Below, in pieces: positions 22,943 to 28,902 of a stretch of DNA of 28,902 bases. Source of the stretch: JBMNOI01 sp050942995 (GTDB lineage: Bacteria > Chloroflexota > Anaerolineae > UBA1429); contig JBMNOI010000041.1 in the NCBI GenBank assembly GCA_050942995.1, positions 1 through 28,902 on the forward strand, in the 5' to 3' direction. The stretch's first letter is position 1, and each line of letters starts with the position of its first letter. Position numbers and translations under genes: made by a program. A model generated the notes under the pieces. It saw only the letters and a list, made by a program, of their open reading frames with translations, had not been told where the DNA came from and ran no database searches.

Positions 22943-23314
22943 AGGCTGTGATCGGGAATAGTAAGTCGCGTGGCGAGGCTCAGAGAGTCGGGGACAGGTG
23001 AGAGCCCGATACCGACGGCGTGACCGAATGGGCCCGGGAGCCGTGCGCCGAACGGGGCGAACGCCCTCAGTAGTCCGCACCGGGAACGCTGCCGTTAAAT
23101 GAGCGCGGGATATCGGGTGTTGTTCGCCGTTGTCGAAAGCACCCCGTATCTGTCGAGAGAGGTTGGCGCTGAAAGGTGAACCCGTCTCCGGACGGGTTTT
23201 CTTTTCGGGACCGCCTAATGCGGGTGGCACCGCGGGAGGATCTATGCAGGCCTCTCGTCCCGCTGTACATCGATCCACGATGGATCGGCGCGCAGCGAGG
23301 CGAGAGGCTTTTTT
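22943..23314 (+). ncRNA. T-box riboswitch (tRNA-Trp sensing) of the trp operon
   Basis: This leader has the parts of a T-box in order. The 5' side of stem I carries the loop-E AGTA (22960-22963). The distal stem I motifs follow, AGAGAG and GGTGAGAGCC (about 22983-23005). Then comes GAA with the specifier candidate TGG (Trp) at 23029-23031. Stem III is AACCCGTC/GACGGGTT (23179-23198). The T-box core GGGTGGCACCGCG is at 23222-23234, and the terminator stem GCCTCTCG/CGAGAGGC ends in six T (23309-23314). The T-box UGGC would pair with GCCA, fitting tRNA-Trp, which has G at the discriminator position in bacteria. Uncharged tRNA-Trp would stabilise the antiterminator and switch the operon on. A reading one base later would give GGG (Gly), but the operon makes Trp likelier. 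Confidence 0.93.
23250..23314 (+). terminator. Regulated intrinsic terminator of the T-box
   Basis: GCCTCTCG (23250-23257) pairs with CGAGAGGC (23301-23308) and is followed by TTTTTT. The long inner part can extend the stem (ATCGATCC/GGATCG). It competes with the antiterminator formed around the T-box core at 23221-23234. Confidence 0.85.
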
Positions 23315-23366
23315 CGTTCACGGATGACAAGCAGGGCGAATGGAGCGGGCGATGGAGGATGGCGAC

Positions 23367-24842
23367 ATGGTGATGAGTGAGGTCAGGTTGACGACGGGCG
23401 AGCGGCTGGTGCCGGTGGTGCGAGAGTTCGCCGCCGATATCGAGACGCCCATCTCGGTATATCTCAAGATGCGCGGGCTGGGTCCCTCTTTTCTGCTGGA
23501 GAGCGTCGAGGGGGGCGAGCGGGTGGCTCGCTACTCCATGATCGGCGCTCAGCCCAAAGCCATCTTGCGCTCCTGGCGCGATCGGGTGGTGATCGAAGAG
23601 GAGGGGCGCTGGCGAGAGGTTGTGCCCGAGCAGGGCGATGTGCTGGATGTGTTGCGTGACCAGATGGGACGCTATGGCGAGGTGGTGGCCGGTGACCTGC
23701 CCCGCTTTACCGGCGGCGCGGTGGGGTATATGGGCTACGATCTGGTGTGCTCCTTCGAGCGCTTGCCGGATAGAGCTCCCGACACGCTGCGCCTGCCCGA
23801 TGCGGCCTTTATGCTTTGCGATCGGGTGGTGTTGTACGATCACGTCAAGCATCGGCTGCTGGCCATCGCCCATGCCCGTGAGGGGGATGCCTCGTCTCTG
23901 GATGAAGCCGGGGCGGCGCTGGACGAGATGGTGGCCCGGCTGCGCCGGCCTGTCCCCACCCACTTTGTCGCGCCCGATGAGCCGGTCGACGGCGATGTCG
24001 TAACCGAGTTCGAGTCGGCGTTCACTCGGGACGCCTATGAGGATGCCGTGCGCGCAGCTAAGGAGTATATCGCTGCGGGCGACATCTTTCAGGTGGTGCT
24101 ATCACGGCGTGTGCACCGCCGAACCACGGCCTCTCCCTTCAACATCTATCGGGCGCTGCGTCGGATCAATCCTTCGCCTTACATGTTCTATATCGAGCTG
24201 CCCGATGGACTGCGTCTCATCGGCTCGTCGCCCGAAGTTCTGGTGCGGCTGGACGGTGGTGTGGTCGAGACGCGCCCGCTGGCCGGCACCCGTCCCCGGG
24301 CGGCCGATGCCCGACAGGATGAGGCGCTGGAGCGCGAGTTGCTGGCCGATCCCAAGGAGCGGGCCGAGCATGTGATGCTGGTGGATCTGGCGCGTAACGA
24401 TGTGGGCCGTGTATGCCGCTATGGCAGCGTGCATACGCCCACCATCATGGAGGTGGAGCGCTACTCTCATGTGATGCACATCGTCTCGGAGGTGCGTGGC
24501 GAGCTGGTGCCCAACCGCGACGCCTACGATGTGCTGCGGGCCTGTTTCCCGGCGGGTACCGTGTCGGGGGCGCCCAAGATACGGGCCATGGAGATCATCG
24601 ATGAATTAGAGCCGGAGGGGCGCGGGCCTTATGCCGGCGCGGTGGGCTATTTCGGCTACTCGGGCAACATGGATACCTGTATCACCATCCGCACCATCGT
24701 CATGCAGGGTGATCGAGTATACCTGCAGGCCGGCGCCGGCATTGTGGCCGATTCCGACCCGCAACGCGAGTATGAAGAATCGAACAACAAGCTGAGGGCA
24801 CTCTCGCAGGCCGTGTTATTGGCCGAACGGGGCGAGATATAA
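23367..24842 (+). CDS. trpE: Anthranilate synthase component I
   Basis: This 491-residue protein converts chorismate and ammonia (from the TrpG glutaminase) to anthranilate and pyruvate, the first step of tryptophan synthesis. The N-terminal LLES at residues 43-46 is the known tryptophan feedback-inhibition motif. The chorismate-binding domain contains ETRPLAGTRPR, DPKERAEHVMLVDLARND and GAPKIRAMEIIDELEP, all intact. I chose ATG 23367 because GGAGGA sits seven bases upstream. In-frame ATGs at 23340, 23352 and 23373 are alternatives; 23340 has no ribosome-binding site. It is therefore controlled twice, by the T-box at transcription and by Trp at the enzyme. It is followed after 13 bases by trpGD. 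Confidence 0.97.
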   Translation: MVMSEVRLTTGERLVPVVREFAADIETPISVYLKMRGLGPSFLLESVEGGERVARYSMIGAQPKAILRSWRDRVVIEEEGRWREVVPEQGDVLDVLRDQMGRYGEVVAGDLPRFTGGAVGYMGYDLVCSFERLPDRAPDTLRLPDAAFMLCDRVVLYDHVKHRLLAIAHAREGDASSLDEAGAALDEMVARLRRPVPTHFVAPDEPVDGDVVTEFESAFTRDAYEDAVRAAKEYIAAGDIFQVVLSRRVHRRTTASPFNIYRALRRINPSPYMFYIELPDGLRLIGSSPEVLVRLDGGVVETRPLAGTRPRAADARQDEALERELLADPKERAEHVMLVDLARNDVGRVCRYGSVHTPTIMEVERYSHVMHIVSEVRGELVPNRDAYDVLRACFPAGTVSGAPKIRAMEIIDELEPEGRGPYAGAVGYFGYSGNMDTCITIRTIVMQGDRVYLQAGAGIVADSDPQREYEESNNKLRALSQAVLLAERGEI

Positions 24843-24855
24843 GGGGGATCGAGAG

Positions 24856-26499
24856 ATGATCGTCGTGATCGATAACTATGATTCGTTCACCTACAACCTG
24901 GCGCAATATCTGGGCGAGCTGGGCGCCGATCCCTGGGTATTTCGCAACGACCGTATCTCGATGGGCGAACTGCGCAGCATGCAGCCGTCACACATCGTGA
25001 TCTCGCCGGGGCCGGGCACGCCCGAGCGCAGCGCCGGTATATCCAACGACGTCATCCGCCATTTTCACGGGCGCACACCCATTCTGGGGGTGTGTCTGGG
25101 CCACCAATGCATCGGCCATGCTTTCGGAGCCCGGGTGGGTCGGGCGCCACGGCTGATGCACGGCAAGATATCGTCCATTCGCCATCGCGGAGGGCGGTTG
25201 TTCAGCGGCATCCCGACGACCTTTGATGCGACGCGCTATCACTCGTTGATCGTGCAAGAGCCGCTACCCGACACGCTGGAGGTGCTGGCGCGTACCGTAG
25301 AAGGTGAGATCATGGCCATGCGCCATCGCGCGGCGCCGACCTATGGGGTGCAGTTTCATCCCGAATCGATTTTGACAAGGCATGGCAAGCGACTGTTGTC
25401 CAACTTTTTGCAGATGAGTGTTGCCGATATCGAAGAGATGCCGTTGCAGGGGGCGGCGGAGGGCGATCTGCCCGCGATCGAGATGCCCCTCGCCATCGCG
25501 CGGACACTGGACGGTGAGCATCTCTCGGCTCCGGAGGCCGAGGCGGTGATGGAGCTCATCATGGAGGGAAAAGCCACGCCGGCACAGATCGGCGCCTACC
25601 TGGCGGCGCTTCGGGCCAAGGACGCGACGGTGGACGAGATCGGTGGGTTTGTGCGCGCCATGCGCCGACATGTGACGCCGGTGCGTTCCACGCGCCGGCC
25701 GCTGGTGGATACCTGCGGCACCGGCGGCGACGGCGCGCAGAGCTTTAATATCTCGACCACGGCCGCTTTTGTGGTGGCCGGCGCCGGTGTGGCCGTGGCC
25801 AAACATGGCAATCGCTCGGTATCCAGCCGATGTGGCAGCGCCGACGTGTTGCAGGCCCTGGGGGTCAAACTGGAACTGACGCCCGACGCCGTGGGGCACT
25901 GTATCGATCAGGTGGGTCTGGGCTTTCTTTTCGCTCCGACGCTGCATCCGGCGATGAAACATGCCATCGGCCCACGGCGCGAGATGGGCGTACGTACGGT
26001 GTTCAACATCCTGGGGCCGCTGACCAATCCCGCCGGCGCTTCGGTGCAGGTGGTGGGCGTCTACTCCCCCGATCTGGTGGAGACGCTGGCCCGGGTATTG
26101 CACGATGTGGGCACCGATGCGGCCTATGTGGTGAGCAGTGCCGACGGACTGGATGAACTGACCACCGCGGGCTCCAATACCGTAGCCTCGCTGCGTGATG
26201 GGCGCGTGTCACTCATCGAGCTGGATGCCACCGAGTATGGCCTGCCCCGGGCCGATGCCTCTCGTATTCGCGGGGGAGACGCCGATGAGAACGCCCGCAT
26301 CGTCAGGCAGGTGCTGTCCGGCGTCTCGGGGCCACCGCGCGATGTCGTCATCCTCAACGCCGGCATGGCGTTGGTGGCGGCGGGGGTGGCCGACGATGCG
26401 CATACCGGCCTGGCCATGGCGTCTCAATCCATCGATAGCGGCGCTGCGTTGCGCGTGCTGGAGGATCTGGTCGCCTATACTCAGGGGGCGGCATCATGA
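24856..26499 (+). CDS. trpGD: Fused anthranilate synthase glutaminase / anthranilate phosphoribosyltransferase
   Basis: This 547-residue bifunctional protein covers two steps. Residues 1-195 are the class I glutamine amidotransferase TrpG, with the triad Cys80 (GVCLGHQ), His168 and Glu170 (QFHPES), which feeds ammonia to TrpE. Residues about 210-547 are TrpD, which joins anthranilate to PRPP: the PRPP loop CGTGGDG is at 287-293, KHGNRS at 316-321, and LGPLTNPAG is further on. No linker region looks damaged. The same fusion is known in enterobacteria (trpD there), and it also occurs in other phyla. GGGGGATC precedes the ATG. It overlaps trpC by four bases (ATGA). Confidence 0.97.
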   Translation: MIVVIDNYDSFTYNLAQYLGELGADPWVFRNDRISMGELRSMQPSHIVISPGPGTPERSAGISNDVIRHFHGRTPILGVCLGHQCIGHAFGARVGRAPRLMHGKISSIRHRGGRLFSGIPTTFDATRYHSLIVQEPLPDTLEVLARTVEGEIMAMRHRAAPTYGVQFHPESILTRHGKRLLSNFLQMSVADIEEMPLQGAAEGDLPAIEMPLAIARTLDGEHLSAPEAEAVMELIMEGKATPAQIGAYLAALRAKDATVDEIGGFVRAMRRHVTPVRSTRRPLVDTCGTGGDGAQSFNISTTAAFVVAGAGVAVAKHGNRSVSSRCGSADVLQALGVKLELTPDAVGHCIDQVGLGFLFAPTLHPAMKHAIGPRREMGVRTVFNILGPLTNPAGASVQVVGVYSPDLVETLARVLHDVGTDAAYVVSSADGLDELTTAGSNTVASLRDGRVSLIELDATEYGLPRADASRIRGGDADENARIVRQVLSGVSGPPRDVVILNAGMALVAAGVADDAHTGLAMASQSIDSGAALRVLEDLVAYTQGAAS

Positions 26500-27290
26500 T
26501 CCTGGACGCCATCGTCGCCCGGACCCGCGCCGATCTCGCCGTCCGAATGGCTCAGGCGCCGGCCGATGCGCTGCGTGAGCGGATCGCCACCATGCCCGCA
26601 ACGGTCGATCTGGTCGGGGCGCTGGGACGGCCTGGGGTCTCGCTCATCGCCGAATGTAAGCGGGCGTCGCCCTCACGAGGGGCACTGAACACGGGACTGA
26701 ATTCGTCAGAGCTGGCGGTGACCTACGCCGGGGCAGGCGCGGCCGCCATTTCGGTGCTCACCGAGCCGCACTATTTTCGGGGGAGCGCCGATGACCTGAT
26801 AGCCGCGCGACGCGCACTGGACTCGGCGGGTTTGCGGCGGCCGGTGCTTCGCAAGGATTTTATCATCGCCCCCTACCAGCTGCTGGAGGCGCGCGCCTGG
26901 GGCGCCGATGCCGTGTTGCTCATCGCCGCCGTGCTGGATGACCGTATGCTGGCGCGGCTCATGGATGAGGCCGTTTCGCTGGGCCTGACCCCACTGGTCG
27001 AGGTGCACGATCGAGAGGAGTTGCAGCGCGTGCTGGCACTGGGCGCCGGGGTGGTCGGCATCAACAATCGCAATCTGCGCGATTTCCGTGTGGATTTGAA
27101 CACCACCAGGGAGCTGCGCACCTGCGTGTCCGGCGGTGTCATCGTCGTATCCGAGAGCGGGATTCGCGGGCCGGAGGATGTGGCCGAACTCGGGCGTATG
27201 GCCGTCGACGCCGCGCTGGTGGGCGAGGCGCTGGTGACGGCGGATGATCCGGCCGCCGCATTGCGGGCCATGGTGGAGGCGGGGCGATGA
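26496..27290 (+). CDS. trpC: Indole-3-glycerol-phosphate synthase
   Basis: This 264-residue TIM-barrel enzyme closes the indole ring of CdRP with loss of CO2 and water. Catalytic residues are visible: Glu53 and Lys55 (IAECKRASPS), Lys120 (RKDF), Glu169 (VEVH) and the INNRNL strand with Asn190. The length is normal. Start and stop overlap both neighbours by four bases (ATGA), so translation is coupled through the operon. It is a separate enzyme from TrpF here, unlike the enterobacterial TrpC-F fusion. Confidence 0.97.
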   Translation: MILDAIVARTRADLAVRMAQAPADALRERIATMPATVDLVGALGRPGVSLIAECKRASPSRGALNTGLNSSELAVTYAGAGAAAISVLTEPHYFRGSADDLIAARRALDSAGLRRPVLRKDFIIAPYQLLEARAWGADAVLLIAAVLDDRMLARLMDEAVSLGLTPLVEVHDREELQRVLALGAGVVGINNRNLRDFRVDLNTTRELRTCVSGGVIVVSESGIRGPEDVAELGRMAVDAALVGEALVTADDPAAALRAMVEAGR

Positions 27291-27946
27291 TCTGCGTCAA
27301 GATCTGTGGCCTCACCACGGTGGAGGATGCGCGGTGGGCCTGGCGTTGTGGCGCCGACCTGTTGGGGTTTATCCTGGCGCCGGCCAGCCCACGCTACATC
27401 CTGCCCGAGGCGGTGGGGGAGATCGTACGGCAGTTGCGGATGGAGGGATGCACGGCGTTATACGTCGGTGTATTCGCAGGTGAGTCGCCGGATCGAGTTA
27501 TGGGCATAATGGATCATTGTGCGCTGGACGTTGCCCAGTTGCACGGCTGCAAGACGCCGGATGAGGCTCGCAGAGTAAGTGACGCGGGGTATGACGTCAT
27601 TGTGGCGCGGCGAGTCGCGAAAAAGGTGCCCCGCGACGATCTGGCGCGATACGATGCCTGGGCCTATCTGCTGGATACCGACGACGGGGCCCGGGAGGGT
27701 GGCACCGGCAAGAGCTGGCGCTGGGCTCTGCTGAGAGATCTGCCCACGGCGGAACGCCCGGAGCGGCTGATCGTTGCCGGTGGATTGACGCCGGATAATG
27801 TGGCCGAAGCGGTCGCTCAGGCGGCGCCGTGGGGTGTGGATGTTTCTTCCGGCGTCGAGAGCGCCCCGGGGCGTAAAGATCCCTCGCGGGTGCAGGCATT
27901 CATCGAGAAGGTGAGAACGATAGAGAACAGACGAGGAGATACGTAA
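27287..27946 (+). CDS. trpF: Phosphoribosylanthranilate isomerase
   Basis: This 219-residue TIM-barrel enzyme performs the Amadori rearrangement of PRA to CdRP. The general base Cys7 (KICGLT) and the general acid Asp130 (LLDT) are present, as is the phosphate-binding end GVDVSSGVES. It overlaps trpC by four bases and its TAA overlaps the trpB ATG by one base. ACGAGGAGA just before its stop serves as the trpB ribosome-binding site. Confidence 0.97.
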   Translation: MICVKICGLTTVEDARWAWRCGADLLGFILAPASPRYILPEAVGEIVRQLRMEGCTALYVGVFAGESPDRVMGIMDHCALDVAQLHGCKTPDEARRVSDAGYDVIVARRVAKKVPRDDLARYDAWAYLLDTDDGAREGGTGKSWRWALLRDLPTAERPERLIVAGGLTPDNVAEAVAQAAPWGVDVSSGVESAPGRKDPSRVQAFIEKVRTIENRRGDT

Positions 27947-28902
27947 TGGGAGACATCTATACACCGGGCGCCGACCCTGACGGGCGAGGCTATTTCGGCG
28001 CCTATGGCGGGCGATATGTGCCCGAGACGCTGATGGCGCCACTTGCCGAATTGACCGAGGCCTATGCCGAGGCGCGGATCGATCCGGTATACCGGCGTGA
28101 GCTGGCCGATCTGCTGCGCGACTATGTGGGGCGTCCCACGCCGCTGACGTATGCCGGCCGCCTCTCCGATGCCCTGGGCGGCGCGAGGATCTGGCTCAAG
28201 CGCGAGGATCTGGCCCATACCGGCGCGCACAAGATCAACAACGCCCTGGGGCAGGCGCTGCTGGCCCGTCGCATGGGCAAGCGGCGGCTCATCGCCGAAA
28301 CCGGGGCCGGGCAACATGGCGTGGCTTCGGCGACGGCCGCGGCGCTGCTGGGACTGGATTGTGTGGTGTATATGGGCGCCGACGATATGGCCCGACAGGC
28401 ACCCAATGTGCTGCGCATGCGGTTGCTGGGCGCTGAGGTGCGCTGTGTGGATACCGGCAGCCGTACCCTCAAAGATGCGGTGAACGAGGCGCTGCGCGAT
28501 TGGGCGACCACCGTGGCCGACAGCTACTATCTGCTGGGCTCGGCGCTGGGGCCGCACCCTTATCCTCTCATGGTGCGCGATCTGCAGAGCGTCATCGGTC
28601 GTGAGGCCAGGGAACAGATTATGGATCAGGCCGGGCGGCTACCCGACACCTTAGTGGCCTGTGTGGGCGGGGGCTCGAACGCCATCGGTCTGTTCCATGC
28701 CTTTTTGAACGATGACGTGCAGATGGTGGGCGTAGAGGCCGGAGGCGAAGGAGTCGAGACCGGCCGCCACGCGGCTCGTTTCGCCGATGCGTTACGCGGG
28801 CGCGTCGGCGTGTTACACGGGGTCAAGACCTATGTGTTGCAGGATGAGCACGGGCAGATTATCGATACCTATTCGGTGTCTGCCGGGCTGGACTACCCCT
28901 CG
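27946..28902 (+). CDS. trpB: Tryptophan synthase beta subunit (3' end beyond window)
   Basis: The first 319 codons are visible; the normal length is about 400. The PLP enzyme condenses indole and serine to tryptophan. The Schiff-base lysine is Lys96 in HTGAHKINN, the catalytic Glu118 lies in ETGAGQHG, and the phosphate-binding loop is VGGGSNAIG. The beginning YFGAYGGRYVPETLM is the TrpB1 (conventional) type rather than TrpB2. The start overlaps the trpF stop as TAATG with AGGAG ahead. trpA would be expected next, outside the window. Confidence 0.97.
   Translation, partial: MGDIYTPGADPDGRGYFGAYGGRYVPETLMAPLAELTEAYAEARIDPVYRRELADLLRDYVGRPTPLTYAGRLSDALGGARIWLKREDLAHTGAHKINNALGQALLARRMGKRRLIAETGAGQHGVASATAAALLGLDCVVYMGADDMARQAPNVLRMRLLGAEVRCVDTGSRTLKDAVNEALRDWATTVADSYYLLGSALGPHPYPLMVRDLQSVIGREAREQIMDQAGRLPDTLVACVGGGSNAIGLFHAFLNDDVQMVGVEAGGEGVETGRHAARFADALRGRVGVLHGVKTYVLQDEHGQIIDTYSVSAGLDYPS

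Noticed and set aside
23030..23032. Specifier read as GGG (Gly) rather than TGG (Trp)
   Set aside because: A one-base offset after GAA is possible, but the operon makes tryptophan and the T-box bulge matches a G73 tRNA. The Trp reading is kept, with the caveat given.
25264..26103. 279-residue minus-strand frame inside trpGD
   Set aside because: It is antisense to the conserved TrpD domain, His/Arg/Gly-rich, and without a start signal.
1..28902. CRISPR arrays, transposon ends, integrases, toxin-antitoxin pairs
   Set aside because: No direct-repeat arrays with spacers, no transposase or recombinase motifs and no paired small genes were seen on either strand.

Overview
The window is GC-rich bacterial chromosome (roughly 60% G+C by eye). 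It is most like a Chloroflexota (Anaerolineae-type) genome. The hints are secreted proteins with Thr/Pro-rich linkers and a C-terminal YVPFVAR-like tail, a fused trpGD, a tryptophan T-box, a K+-independent membrane pyrophosphatase, and a Liv transporter linked to two phenylacetate-CoA ligases. The lineage is an inference. No rRNA, tRNA, CRISPR array, insertion sequence, integrase or phage gene was found.

Layout. 1-349 (-): the start of a Gfo/Idh/MocA oxidoreductase that runs off the left edge, divergent from 565-4680 (+), a SNF2-family ATPase followed by a SWIM zinc-finger protein. 5112-6518 (+): an L-fucose/L-arabinose isomerase-family protein behind a strong promoter and a terminator. 6634-6852 (-): a 72-residue helical protein. 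7153-9165 (-): hppA. 9679-10698 (+): a membrane-anchored TPR protein. 10685-18742 (-): one long transcription unit, read right to left as substrate-binding lipoprotein, livH, livM, livG, livF, two tandem phenylacetate-CoA ligases and a double-ACT protein. 19363-19929 (+): an HdeD-like membrane protein. 19930-22859: an AT-rich stretch, then two exported-protein genes broken by frameshifts and a stop. 22894-28902 (+): promoter, T-box leader and trpE-trpGD-trpC-trpF-trpB, with trpB cut by the right edge.

How the genes work together. The trp operon takes chorismate to tryptophan and appears to be controlled by uncharged tRNA-Trp: a UGG specifier candidate and a T-box UGGC that fits a G73 discriminator both point there. 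The liv-paaK-paaK-ACT unit looks like uptake of an amino acid or aromatic acid, CoA activation of an aryl-acetate, and a small amino-acid-sensing protein. The SNF2/SWIM pair is probably one DNA-acting complex.

The least ordinary parts are: (a) the decayed or phase-variable exported pair at 20311-22859, with four lesions, two of them in homopolymers, in a window whose other genes are intact; (b) a roughly 220-nt structured leader with an 18-bp palindrome ahead of the liv operon; (c) the tryptophan T-box, with two terminator-like hairpins; (d) the paaK-paaK-ACT module attached to a Liv transporter. I see no clear wholly new defence or mobile system.
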